Source: Bacteroidales bacterium UBA2716 (lineage in GTDB: Bacteria > Bacteroidota > Bacteroidia > Bacteroidales > UBA932). From it: a stretch of DNA of 17,297 nt. Below, in pieces: positions 1-7,380 of the stretch. How positions within the stretch are numbered: the first letter of the stretch is position 1; each line of letters starts with the position of its first letter. The notes below the pieces were generated by a model. The model was not told the DNA's origin. It worked only from the letters and a program-made list of their open reading frames with translations, and did no database searches. The translations under genes were made by a program, and so were the position numbers. The stretch spans positions 1-17,297 of the forward strand of contig DEKS01000103.1 of NCBI GenBank assembly GCA_002354005.1. Direction: 5' to 3'.

Positions 1-3
1 CCT

Positions 4-801
4 ATGATTCAAATCGATTTACAACTCATTACAGATATTGTCCGTGCCGCGTCCGCCCGGATGGACCGCACCGGCGGATTCGAGATTCACGACAAGGGCG
101 TCCGCGAGAATATCGTCACGTCTTCGGACCTGGCCGTCCAGCATTTCCTGATAACGGAGCTGCGCCACCATTATCCCGAGATTGGTTTCCTCTGCGAGGA
201 AGAGGACCTCAATGAGGTCTCGGGGCATGAGGCCGTCTGGGTCATCGACCCCATCGACGGAACGGCCAATTATGCCCGCGGCAACGAGAACTGCTGCATT
301 AGCGTTGCCCTGGTCGAAAAGGGAGAGCCTGTCCTCGGGGTGGTCTACAGTCCCTGGCGGGGAGAGCTCTACACCGCAGAGAAAGGCAAGGGGGCCTGTC
401 TTAACGGGAAGCCCATCCATGTTTCTAACCGTCCTTTTGAGCAGGGGCTCCTTTTCACGGCCATGTCCACCTATCGGAAGGAGTTCGCCAAAACCTGCAG
501 CGATATCATCTACGACCTGTACATGGCGTGCAACGATGTCCGCCGAACCGGCAGCGCCGCCGTGGAACTCTGCCTCATGGCAGCGGGGTTTGCGGAGCTC
601 TATTTCGAGATTCGGCTCATGCCCTGGGACTACGCAGCGGCAAGCCTCATCCTCCAGGAAGCCGGAGGATATATGTGTGACTTCGACGGGGAAAAGCCCT
701 CCCCTTTCAGGCCATCCATGTTCATTGCGGCCAACTCAAAGGAGAGCTGCACGCGCATCTTCGAGGCAGTTCACCGGCACCTGAGCAAGCTTCCTTATTA
801 A
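4..801 (+). CDS. Inositol monophosphatase family protein
   Basis: A 265-residue Mg2+-dependent phosphatase of the inositol monophosphatase superfamily. These enzymes remove phosphate from small molecules such as inositol phosphate, 3'-phosphoadenosine 5'-phosphate (CysQ type) or histidinol phosphate. The metal-binding motifs are all visible: acidic residues in GFLCEEED (about 61-68), motif A DPIDGTAN (82-89) and motif B WDYAAASLILQEAGG (208-222). Length is normal for the family and no signal peptide is seen, so it is cytoplasmic. The ATG at position 4 is the first in the window; an upstream start or promoter would lie outside. It converges on greA with only 10 bp between the stop codons and no terminator hairpin between them. 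The exact substrate cannot be read from the sequence. The family call is secure. Confidence 0.9.
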   Translation: MIQIDLQLITDIVRAASARMDRTGGFEIHDKGVRENIVTSSDLAVQHFLITELRHHYPEIGFLCEEEDLNEVSGHEAVWVIDPIDGTANYARGNENCCISVALVEKGEPVLGVVYSPWRGELYTAEKGKGACLNGKPIHVSNRPFEQGLLFTAMSTYRKEFAKTCSDIIYDLYMACNDVRRTGSAAVELCLMAAGFAELYFEIRLMPWDYAAASLILQEAGGYMCDFDGEKPSPFRPSMFIAANSKESCTRIFEAVHRHLSKLPY

Positions 802-811
802 GTTCAGCGCC

Positions 812-1279
812 CTAATCCAGCGTAATGTGCTCAATGCGCAGGCGCAGGAGCCCGGAAGGCACCTGAGCCTCTGCAATTTCGCCCACCTTCTTGCCCATCA
901 GAGCAGCGCCGATGGGCGATTTGAGGGAAATCTTACCTGCCTCCAGGTCCATCTCGTTGGGGCTCACAATCTGGAAGGTCATCCGCGTCTGGGTGGACAG
1001 GTTGGTGAATTCCACCCGGCTTAGCAGGCAAACCCGGTCCTTGGGAAGGTGATTGGTGTCGATAACCCGTGCGTGCTCCAGAATCCGCTGCAGGAAACGG
1101 ATACGGCTGATAGTCTTTCCCTGGATGCGCCGGGCTTCACGGTAGCCCGCATTGTCGCTTCGGTCCCCCTGGGCGCTGGCCTCCGCAAGGTCGTCCGCCA
1201 CTTTGGGATAGACCTCGTTGATAAGATGCTTCAGCTCAGAGGCAATCTCGTCGTATCGCTCTTTTGACAGGTATTCCAT
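812..1279 (-). CDS. greA: Transcription elongation factor GreA/GreB family
   Basis: A 155-residue transcript-cleavage factor that enters the RNA polymerase secondary channel and rescues backtracked complexes by stimulating cleavage of the RNA 3' end. The N-terminal half (about 1-75) is the expected helical hairpin. Its tip carries GDRSDNAGY (38-46), in which D39 and D42 match the acidic pair at the tip of E. coli GreA. The C-terminal half (about 85-155) has the FKBP-like fold, including SPIGAALMGKKVGE. Length matches GreA. It follows tlpA with a 9-bp gap on the same strand and is probably co-transcribed from the promoter upstream of tlpA. GreA is preferred over GreB on general resemblance only. 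Confidence 0.9.
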   Translation of the reverse strand: MEYLSKERYDEIASELKHLINEVYPKVADDLAEASAQGDRSDNAGYREARRIQGKTISRIRFLQRILEHARVIDTNHLPKDRVCLLSRVEFTNLSTQTRMTFQIVSPNEMDLEAGKISLKSPIGAALMGKKVGEIAEAQVPSGLLRLRIEHITLD

Positions 1280-1288
1280 GCAGGCGAA

Positions 1289-1822
1289 TCAATTCAGCAC
1301 GGAAGAGAGGAATTCGGAGAGTTCGTCTCCGCGGAGATCGCAGGCCTCAATGACACCGTCCGGGCCGATCAGGAAGCTGGTGGGAATGCCGTCAATGCCA
1401 TATTTCTGGGCGGCCTTGCACTTCCAACCGTTCAGGTCCGACAGCTGAATCCAGGGCATGCCCCAGCCTTCTACGGCGCCCAGCCACTCATCTTTGTCCT
1501 CGTCCAGGGAGATACCCACAATCTCGAAGCCCTTGCTATGATACTTATTGTACGCGTCGATGACGTTGGGCATTTCTTCCTGGCAGGGGCCGCACCAGGA
1601 GGCCCAGAAATCCAGCAGAACCCATTTTCCCTTGCCGGCATACTGGCTCAGCTTATGGGTTTTTCCGTTGGCGTCCTTGGACTGAACATCGATGAAGCGC
1701 TGGCCCACCAGCGGGTTCTGGTCCTGTGCCACCACAACGGTTTTGGCAGGAGAGGAAGGAGCGACGGAAGCCATACTCAGGCAAGCGAGTACAAAAGCCA
1801 TAGTAATGAAAGAAGTACGCAT
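1289..1822 (-). CDS. TlpA/ResA-like exported thiol-disulfide oxidoreductase
   Basis: A 177-residue thioredoxin-fold protein of the TlpA/AhpC-TSA group. Residues 1 to about 23 form a signal peptide (MRTSFITMAFVLACLSMASV), so the protein should act in the periplasm or envelope. The redox motif WCGPC is complete, with the CXXC cysteines at 77 and 80 in FWASWCGPCQEEMPN. A cis-Pro segment IPTSFLIGPDG lies in the C-terminal part. Such proteins reduce disulfides in exported proteins, for example during cytochrome c maturation or stress. The hydrophobic stretch has no clean lipobox, although Cys14 in VLAC is a weak alternative. It is the first gene of a likely tlpA-greA unit; a -7 element lies 23 bp upstream of the ATG. 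Its first codons resemble a gene remnant near 5702-5815. Confidence 0.88.
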   Translation of the reverse strand: MRTSFITMAFVLACLSMASVAPSSPAKTVVVAQDQNPLVGQRFIDVQSKDANGKTHKLSQYAGKGKWVLLDFWASWCGPCQEEMPNVIDAYNKYHSKGFEIVGISLDEDKDEWLGAVEGWGMPWIQLSDLNGWKCKAAQKYGIDGIPTSFLIGPDGVIEACDLRGDELSEFLSSVLN

Positions 1823-1844
1823 AGTCTTTGGTATTATGTTTTTA

Positions 1845-1852
1845 CAAATTTA
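1845..1852 (-). promoter_or_regulatory. -7 promoter element of tlpA-greA
   Basis: The minus strand reads TAAATTTG, a perfect Bacteroidota TAnnTTTG -7 box, 23 bp before the tlpA ATG. Its first three bases are the TAA stop codon of hrpB, so the helicase gene and this promoter share sequence. No convincing -33 TTTG is seen at the expected distance. Confidence 0.65.
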
Positions 1853-4333
1853 GCATTTTTTCTTGATTCCGCGCACAGGGGCGGCTTCCAGCGGGTCCTC
1901 CGGCCAGGCATGTTTGGGATAGCGCCGGCGGAGTTCCTTCCGCACCTCAAAGTAGGTTCCACTCCAGAAGCTCCGGAGATCTGTTGTGAGCTGGACCGGC
2001 TTGTAGCCCGGGGACAGGAGTTCCATGAGTACCGGCGCACCGTCCACCCTGGGCGTATCCAGCAGCCCGAAGCACTCCTGCAGGCGTACCCTTAACACCG
2101 GTGCCTCCGCCCCCTGGCGGTATTCCAGGCGGATTTGACTGCCCGTGGGAACGGTAATATGGGTAGGGGCCAGGCGCTCCACCGCCTGCTGCTGGTTATA
2201 CGAAAGCCGGCTCCAGATGACCTCGCAGAGGTCGATTTTTTTCAGTTCCGCCAGCGTTGTGGCCCCACCCACAAAGAGCGGTCCCCATTCACGGGCCGCT
2301 GCGCAAAGGGCTGCCGTATCCACCGCCGGCAGTTCCAGTTCCGGATGGCGAAGGGCCACAAAGCCGATGCGCCGCTGCAGGTTCCCGGCTTCGTCGTCAA
2401 AGGAAAGCAGGGACGTACCGTTTCTGGCGATGGCCTCGCAGACAACTACCTGCAGTTTCTCTTTCACTTCTCCGGATAAAGGCCTGGACCAGAGCAGGAT
2501 AGCACCTATCCGGCACTCCCGCCGGGCCACAGCCGCACCGCCTTTGGCATCCCAAAAGACGACGTCGCGTTCCTTGGTAAAGGCTGCCAGGTCCTCCGGG
2601 GCCACAACAGCGGCGAGGAATACCTTTCCCACGCCGCCGGCGCTCGGATGCATGGACGCGGCTACCACCCAATCGGCCCCGGCGAGCGGGTCCCGCGGCT
2701 CCACGGCCACCAGTTCCCCGCCCGCGAGCTGGAAGGTGCCCACCCCCTCTTTCCAGGCTTTGCCGATGCGTTCCGGATAGGCCTGGGCAAGGAGCCGCCC
2801 GGCGTCATAGGGGTTCACCGGGGAGTCATCCACGGGCGCATGCACCAGATCGGCATATTGCCGGGCCACCCGCGCAATCCGGCTCCAGGGGCGCGTATTT
2901 CTTCCGCGACGAAGGGCATCCAGACGCCTGTCCACAGACATGTCTCCCTCCCCTGCCAGCGGGTCTTTTTCCTCCAAAAGGGCCGCCAGATCGGCCGCAA
3001 GGGCCTTTTCCGGGCCAGTTCTGGCACAAAGCAGCATAGCGGCAATTCGAGGATGGCACGGGAGATGGGAAAGGGCTTTCCCCCGGGCCGTAATGCCGCC
3101 TTCCGTGTCGATGGCGCCAAGCGACAGCAGGAGTTCCCGCGCATGCATAAGGGCCGGGCGCGGCGGCGCCGTGAGCCACGGGAGGCTTTCCACGTCTTTC
3201 TCGCCCCAGACGGCGCTGTCCAGCACCAGCGGCGCCAGATCGGCCTCCAGGATTTCCGGCGTGCGGATGGGGACCATGCGGGCCTGGGTGCCGGCGCTCC
3301 AGAGCCGATAGCAAATGCCCGGCGCCACGCGTCCGGCGCGCCCCGTCCGCTGGGTGGCCATATCCAGAGAGATTCGCACCGTTTCCAGGTGCGAAAGGCC
3401 GCTCCGCGGGTCGAAGACCATCTTCCGGCATAGGCCGCTGTCCACCACTACGCGCACCCCTTCAATGGTGAGGGAGGTCTCGGCGATGGGTGTAGCAAGG
3501 ACTACCTTCCGCTCTCCGGGGCGGCTGGGGGCGATGGCCCGCGCCTGGTCGTCGTTGGAAAGGAGTCCGTAAAGCGGATAGACGGCCGTGTTGCCCAGCT
3601 GGCCGCTCAAAAGTTCCTCCGCCTTCCGGATCTCCCCTTCTCCCGGCAGGAAGGCCAGGATATCGCCCGCATGGCTGCGGTGCGCCTGAAGGACGGTTTT
3701 GGCAACGAGGGTGGCGCAGCCAAAGGCATCGGCCTCCTCCTTCGCATGCACAATCTCTACGGGGAACATTTTTCCCTCGCTTTCCACTACGGACGCGTCC
3801 AAGGTCCGGGAAAGGACGTCCGTGTCGATGGTGGCCGACATGATGACAATCCGCAGGTCCTCCCTCAGGAGGGAGCGGCACTGCCGCGTGAGGGCGAGGG
3901 CTTCATCGGAGGTGAGGCTGCGCTCGTGGAATTCGTCAAAGATGACCGTCCCCACCCCCTCCAGGGCGGGATCGTCCAGCAGCATCCGTGTGAGGATGCC
4001 CTCTGTTACCACCTCCACGCGGGTTTTGGGGCTTATGCGGCTTTCCAGGCGGATGCGGTAGCCCACCGTCTCCCCCACCTGCTCCCCCAGGAGCCAGGCC
4101 ATGCGGGAAGCCACCTGCCGGGCCGCCACCCGCCGGGGCTCCAGGAGAATCACCTTCCCCTCGGGAAAGGCCTCCGCGAGGGTAAGCGGCAGCACGGTGG
4201 ATTTTCCCGCCCCGGGCGGCGCCGTCACAATGACGCACCCCCGCTCCGCCAGGACGCGGTTCACCTCCCCCGCAATCCCATAGGCCGGCAGGGCTGCAAT
4301 CTCCGTATGACGGGCGATAATCAATGTATGCAA
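1850..4333 (-). CDS. hrpB: ATP-dependent RNA helicase HrpB (DEAH-box)
   Basis: An 827-residue DEAH/RHA-type helicase. Motifs in order: Walker A GAGKST (41-46), motif Ia EPRRVAARQVA (65-75), Walker B DEFHERS (133-139; the HrpB form of DEAH), motif III SAT (166-168), and motif VI QRTGRAGR (328-335). A long C-terminal region ends in the HrpB-type SPGYKPVQLTTDLRSFWSGTY tail. Length fits HrpB, about 800-850 residues. The cellular role of HrpB is poorly defined; RNA remodelling is inferred from the family. The start is uncertain. No ATG precedes the conserved ALPAYGI region. The TTG at 4333 lies inside a strong -7 promoter box, so the TTG at 4324 (three codons later) is more likely if that promoter is used. 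The gene is monocistronic in appearance. Confidence 0.93.
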   Translation of the reverse strand: MHTLIIARHTEIAALPAYGIAGEVNRVLAERGCVIVTAPPGAGKSTVLPLTLAEAFPEGKVILLEPRRVAARQVASRMAWLLGEQVGETVGYRIRLESRISPKTRVEVVTEGILTRMLLDDPALEGVGTVIFDEFHERSLTSDEALALTRQCRSLLREDLRIVIMSATIDTDVLSRTLDASVVESEGKMFPVEIVHAKEEADAFGCATLVAKTVLQAHRSHAGDILAFLPGEGEIRKAEELLSGQLGNTAVYPLYGLLSNDDQARAIAPSRPGERKVVLATPIAETSLTIEGVRVVVDSGLCRKMVFDPRSGLSHLETVRISLDMATQRTGRAGRVAPGICYRLWSAGTQARMVPIRTPEILEADLAPLVLDSAVWGEKDVESLPWLTAPPRPALMHARELLLSLGAIDTEGGITARGKALSHLPCHPRIAAMLLCARTGPEKALAADLAALLEEKDPLAGEGDMSVDRRLDALRRGRNTRPWSRIARVARQYADLVHAPVDDSPVNPYDAGRLLAQAYPERIGKAWKEGVGTFQLAGGELVAVEPRDPLAGADWVVAASMHPSAGGVGKVFLAAVVAPEDLAAFTKERDVVFWDAKGGAAVARRECRIGAILLWSRPLSGEVKEKLQVVVCEAIARNGTSLLSFDDEAGNLQRRIGFVALRHPELELPAVDTAALCAAAREWGPLFVGGATTLAELKKIDLCEVIWSRLSYNQQQAVERLAPTHITVPTGSQIRLEYRQGAEAPVLRVRLQECFGLLDTPRVDGAPVLMELLSPGYKPVQLTTDLRSFWSGTYFEVRKELRRRYPKHAWPEDPLEAAPVRGIKKKC

Positions 4334-4338
4334 AGATA
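4331..4338 (-). promoter_or_regulatory. -7 promoter element of hrpB
   Basis: The minus strand reads TATCTTTG, a perfect Bacteroidota -7 box. It overlaps the outermost possible TTG start of hrpB (4333), which argues for translation from a later codon, with a very short or absent leader. Confidence 0.6.
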
Positions 4339-4523
4339 GTCATTTTCCGCGTCACACTGCTCCGTAAATGGAAACAATTGGCACACAGCCTGTTACAGAC
4401 AATCGCCTATGTCAATATGCATAGACGATTTTGCATAAACAACTAGTAATCAGCCACTTCCATTTTACATTTACTGTGTCGTCCGGCCGGGTGACAGAAA
4501 GAAGAACTCCCCAAAAGCATATC

Positions 4524-4557
4524 CCTCCGCACAAATAGGGCCTGTACTGTGCGGAGG
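4524..4557. repeat. 10-bp inverted repeat, hairpin
   Basis: CCTCCGCACA (4524-4533) is the exact reverse complement of TGTGCGGAGG (4548-4557), leaving a 14-bp loop. There is no following T-run on either strand, so a simple intrinsic terminator is not supported. It shares the TCCGCA core with the palindrome eight bases further right. Confidence 0.7.
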
Positions 4558-4565
4558 ACTGGGCT

Positions 4566-4619
4566 GGAGCATCACCTTCCGCATAACAATACATTGTTTC
4601 GTGCGGAAGCTCATGCTCC
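4566..4619. repeat. 54-bp segmented palindrome
   Basis: Three nested arms pair in order. GGAGCAT (4566-4572) pairs with ATGCTCC (4613-4619). CTTCCGCA (4576-4583) pairs with TGCGGAAG (4602-4609). AACAAT pairs with ATTGTT at the centre around an AC loop. Small asymmetric internal loops separate the arms. It may be an RNA hairpin downstream of the phosphoesterase gene, a repeat element, or a protein binding site; nothing decides between these. Confidence 0.7.
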
Positions 4620-4710
4620 GACTCATGTTGAAGTAACGGACCCTGTAGCCGGAGAGGCAGGCTTGATAGCCGGCACCCTGCCCGGGGCGGCTTTTATGTT
4701 GTTTCCTCTG

Positions 4711-5529
4711 CTACTTGAAAACGCAACGCGAAGGGTCCACCCCGGGGGTAGGCGTATAGTTCACCTCGACTCCGCTCTCCCCTACCTTGACTACATTGTA
4801 TCCTGGCGTCCCGTGCCCGAGGGCATTGCAGACCGGACCGGCAGTCACAAGGTGTATCCCTTCAATGACGGCATCATAGTCCTGGTGGGTGTGACCGGCA
4901 AAGACCACATCCACGCCCTTTTCCTTGAAAAGCGAGAGATACTTCTTCCTCTGCTCCATGGAGAAGTTGAAGTAGTCCTCTTTCTCGTCCAGGCTCTCCC
5001 TGACGATGGGGCAATGGAGGAACACGAAGGTGTACCGGCATCCCTTCGCCGCATCCAGCTCCCTGACGAGCCAGTCCCACTGCTCCGCCTCGGCCTCCGC
5101 CACACCGTCCTTGATGCAGTTGGAGTCCATCCCGATGAACGCGCAGCCCCTGTCCCGGAAGGAGAAACGGTCATATCCCCGGAGAGCGATGTAGGCCCTC
5201 TGTTTCTCCCGCGTGAATCCCATGTAGTCATGGTTCCCAGGGACGGTATAGACGGGCGCTTCAATCTCAGAGAGTCGGGTCCTATACACGGAGTCCTGCA
5301 CGGGGTCGGAGGGGTTATCCACGAGGTCCCCCGTCACAAAGACATAGGCGGGCAAAAGGGCATTGGAGGCCACCACCGCCGCCTTCATCAGGGAATCCGA
5401 GTGGGAGTACCCCTCGGACTTGTCGATAAAGCCTATCTGGGTATCGCTCATCTGAACGAAGGTGAAAGGCTCAAAGGAGTTGCAGGCGGCTGTCAACATA
5501 AGGGCTATTCCAAGGATATATGCTTTCAT
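4711..5529 (-). CDS. Lipoprotein calcineurin-like metallophosphoesterase
   Basis: A 272-residue calcineurin-like phosphoesterase anchored as a lipoprotein. Residues 1-16 give a signal peptide ending in the lipobox LTAAC, with Cys16 as the lipidation site. The two-metal centre motifs are present: MSDTQ (27-31, with Q where many members have H), GDLVDN (67-72), GNHDY (98-102), LHCP (171-174) and GHTH (212-215). Members hydrolyse phosphomonoesters or diesters such as nucleotides; the substrate here is unknown. Length is typical for the compact exported type. The ATG at 5529 gives the complete signal peptide and is 16 bp from a good -7 element. Placement on the outer or inner membrane cannot be decided. 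Confidence 0.9.
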   Translation of the reverse strand: MKAYILGIALMLTAACNSFEPFTFVQMSDTQIGFIDKSEGYSHSDSLMKAAVVASNALLPAYVFVTGDLVDNPSDPVQDSVYRTRLSEIEAPVYTVPGNHDYMGFTREKQRAYIALRGYDRFSFRDRGCAFIGMDSNCIKDGVAEAEAEQWDWLVRELDAAKGCRYTFVFLHCPIVRESLDEKEDYFNFSMEQRKKYLSLFKEKGVDVVFAGHTHQDYDAVIEGIHLVTAGPVCNALGHGTPGYNVVKVGESGVEVNYTPTPGVDPSRCVFK

Positions 5530-5545
5530 TGCTCGTGGCGTTTTT

Positions 5546-5553
5546 CAAATTTA
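5546..5553 (-). promoter_or_regulatory. -7 promoter element of the phosphoesterase gene
   Basis: The minus strand reads TAAATTTG, matching TAnnTTTG, with its 3' edge 16 bp before the ATG at 5529. It is divergent from, and about 22 bp away from, the promoter of the C69 remnant. Confidence 0.6.
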
Positions 5554-5575
5554 CGCATTATTTCCCGTTTTTCAT

Positions 5576-5583
5576 TACCTTTG
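5576..5583 (+). promoter_or_regulatory. -7 promoter element before the C69 remnant
   Basis: TACCTTTG matches the -7 consensus and sits 10 bp before the ATG at 5594. The promoter of the dead or truncated dipeptidase gene therefore seems intact, and the chimeric reading frame behind it could still be transcribed. Confidence 0.5.
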
Positions 5584-5593
5584 GAGAAAATCC

Positions 5594-5701
5594 ATGCGAA
5601 TAAAACGTCTTCTCTTCCTCCTGGCCGCGCTGGCCATCTCCCTTCCCCTCTTCTCCCAAGAGTACGTCGGTGACAGTTGCACCGCCCTTCTGGTGGGCAA
5701 G
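5594..5701 (+). pseudogene. 5' remnant of a C69 dipeptidase gene
   Basis: The first 36 codons encode a signal peptide (MRIKRLLFLLAALAISLPLF, then SQ) followed by EYVGDSCTALLVGK. The intact C69 gene at 16133 has EFDGQSCTALMVGK at the same place, including the cysteine that becomes the N-terminal nucleophile (Cys29 here, Cys27 there). Similarity stops abruptly after GK at 5701. The frame stays open to a stop at 5815, giving a 73-residue chimera whose last 37 residues are the antisense of another remnant. About 500 residues of catalytic domain are missing. This is a broken gene; expression of the short exported peptide is possible because the promoter survives. Confidence 0.75.
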
Positions 5702-5815
5702 GTGTCCCCCTTCCAGCGTGTCCGCTTGGGGCCAGCCATTGGGTTCCTTGTCAGCGGCAAAGGAAACCATACTCACGCATGCGAGCACAAAGTTTTTGGT
5801 ATTTATTGTTACTAA
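5702..5815 (-). pseudogene. 5' remnant of an exported-protein gene, tlpA-like leader
   Basis: Read on the minus strand, this stretch encodes FVLACVSMVSFAADKEPNGW, closely matching FVLACLSMASVA in the signal peptide of the tlpA gene at 1289-1822. The DNA matches too: TGT.CTCGC.TGC.TGAGTATGG.TTCC is shared, as is the AATACCAAA.ACT leader before it. Compared with tlpA, roughly 25 bp including the start codon are missing. The mature part after the signal peptide does not resemble TlpA, so the parent gene may be a different exported protein sharing a leader. The reading frame ends where the C69 remnant begins. I regard it as a decayed fragment. Confidence 0.5.
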
Positions 5816-5819
5816 ACGG

Positions 5820-5827
5820 CAAATGTA
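5820..5827 (-). promoter_or_regulatory. Relict -7 element of the minus-strand remnant
   Basis: The minus strand reads TACATTTG, matching TAnnTTTG, with flanks similar to the tlpA promoter (GCTAAATTTG there, GCTACATTTG here). It lies in the 16-bp gap after the GH3 gene stop and supports the view that 5702-5827 is a copy of a gene's 5' end. Confidence 0.4.
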
Positions 5828-5831
5828 GCCA

Positions 5832-7379
5832 TTATTGCCTGTTCACGCAAGCAGGAGAGCCGTTCATTGCAAGCAGTTCGTCCATATATTTCCGGCTGGG
5901 GCAAAGGCGCGGGATTTTGTGCTGCCCGCCCAGTTTTCCCTTGGCGTCCAACCAGTCGTAGAACAGGCCCGCTCGGGCCTTGCGTACAACCAAAGGACTG
6001 GCTTCCTGGTTGATGAGGGCGTGTTTGTAGTCAAAGTCTTCCTCCTGCACAGCCTTGTCCAGCAGCTTTTCGAATTCCTCCGGATTCTCCGGCTCTTTTT
6101 CAAATTCCACCAGCCACTCGTGGCGACCTTTCACCCCATCCCTCTCCTGGTAATCGAAATCGGGAGCCACCGTGAATTCCCTGACCGCGGCCCCGCTTTG
6201 CCGGCAGGCTTTCTCAAGGGCCTTTTCGGCCTGCTGCACCGAGAGATCCTCCCCGGCGATATTGATGTTCTGGTGCGTCCGGCCCACGATGACGAATTGA
6301 TAGGGTTTTGTGCGGGTGAAACGGACCACATCGCCCATGTCGTAGCGCCAGAGCCCAGAAGACGTGGAGACCAGCAAGGCATACTCGACGCCCGGCTCCA
6401 CGCCCCAGACCGGAACGGCCTTGGCGTCGGGACGGCCATAGGAGGTCATCGGCACAAATTCGTAGAAGTTTTCGTAGTCCAGCATCAGGGTCATCTCCGG
6501 GTCGCGAAAGTCTGTCTGGACACCGAAAAAGCCTTCGGAGGCGTTGTAGGTCTCGATGAAACGCAGCTTTCCGGAAGGGAACATCTCCTGCAGCTTTTTC
6601 CGGTAGGGACGCAGGGACATGCCGCCGTGGGCGAAGAATTCCATGTGGGGCCACAGCTCTTCGGCCGTCCGGGCCCCTGCTTTCTGCATCGCCATTCCCA
6701 TCAATAAAATGTTCCAGGTGGGAACGCCGCTGAAGGAAACCAGGTTTTTTCCGGCAATCAGCTCCGAGAGGGCCTGGTACCTTTCATGGATGTCGCGTAT
6801 CCCCGACAGTTCCGCGGGAGGCAGGATATGAAGCATTTTTCTTAACAGGGGATGGATGCTTCCCGCCATGTGGGCCGATATGTCTCCGACCTTGCTCGGG
6901 CCTGTATCCTTTCCTGAATCCAGGCTGCCGGAAAGAATCAGGGAATAACCGCGGGCTACGTGCGAATTCCGGTTCCGGTCAAGATAGGTGGCCGTTACGT
7001 CGTGACCGCCCTGCATATGGCTGCGCCTGAGGTTGCGTTGGCTCACGGGAATGAATTTGGCTGCGTCCGAGGTGGTTCCAGACGAGACGGCATACCTCCG
7101 GATGACTCCTTTCCAAAGAATATCCGGGGCCCCGTCCATCATTCTTTCGATGTAGGGTTTGTGGGAGGCGTAGTTCCCCAGAGGGACTCTTGCCGCAAAA
7201 TCTTCGTAATGGCGGATGGAGCGGTAGTCGTGCTCCTTTCCCCATTCGGTGTCGCGGGCCGCTTTGACTAGCCTGAGGAGCATTTTCATCTGGATGGCGT
7301 CCCCTTCCTTTGCGTAGCGGCGGATGGCGCGTACCCGGTGGTGCAGAAACAGCCTGACCAGGCTGGTGAGGATATCCAT
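5832..7379 (-). CDS. GH3 auxin-responsive promoter family protein
   Basis: A 515-residue member of the GH3 branch of the adenylate-forming (ANL) superfamily. Plant GH3 enzymes activate a carboxylic acid with ATP and join it to an amino acid; bacterial members are common in Bacteroidota but their reactions are largely unassigned. Visible motifs are the nucleotide-binding loop YAVSSGTTSDAAKF (96-109), YNASEGFFG (279-287) and RYDMGDVVRF (346-355). Length is normal and no signal peptide is seen. It lies 1 bp after the stop of the GNAT gene, so the two are almost certainly one transcript. That pairing suggests both act on an acyl or amino-acid substrate. The substrate is not predictable from sequence alone. 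Confidence 0.88.
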   Translation of the reverse strand: MDILTSLVRLFLHHRVRAIRRYAKEGDAIQMKMLLRLVKAARDTEWGKEHDYRSIRHYEDFAARVPLGNYASHKPYIERMMDGAPDILWKGVIRRYAVSSGTTSDAAKFIPVSQRNLRRSHMQGGHDVTATYLDRNRNSHVARGYSLILSGSLDSGKDTGPSKVGDISAHMAGSIHPLLRKMLHILPPAELSGIRDIHERYQALSELIAGKNLVSFSGVPTWNILLMGMAMQKAGARTAEELWPHMEFFAHGGMSLRPYRKKLQEMFPSGKLRFIETYNASEGFFGVQTDFRDPEMTLMLDYENFYEFVPMTSYGRPDAKAVPVWGVEPGVEYALLVSTSSGLWRYDMGDVVRFTRTKPYQFVIVGRTHQNINIAGEDLSVQQAEKALEKACRQSGAAVREFTVAPDFDYQERDGVKGRHEWLVEFEKEPENPEEFEKLLDKAVQEEDFDYKHALINQEASPLVVRKARAGLFYDWLDAKGKLGGQHKIPRLCPSRKYMDELLAMNGSPACVNRQ

Positions 7380-7380
7380 A

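Larger units (their letters stand above)
4339..4710. other. Non-coding spacer with palindromes
   Basis: About 370 bp separate the metallophosphoesterase stop (4711) from the hrpB promoter. It is more AT-rich than the genes, especially at 4339-4490. I see no credible gene. The notable content is two inverted repeats at 4524-4557 and 4566-4619, listed separately. The phosphoesterase transcript should end somewhere here, but no classic hairpin followed by a T-run is obvious on the minus strand. Confidence 0.5.

Noticed and set aside
4412..4594. A 60-codon minus-strand frame in the hrpB-phosphoesterase spacer
   Set aside because: It crosses the palindromes, has no promoter element at a fitting distance and no recognisable motif.
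4549..5673. A 374-codon open frame on the plus strand
   Set aside because: It is antisense to the metallophosphoesterase, whose motifs and lipobox are complete. The plus-strand translation has no recognisable domain and results from GC-rich codon use.
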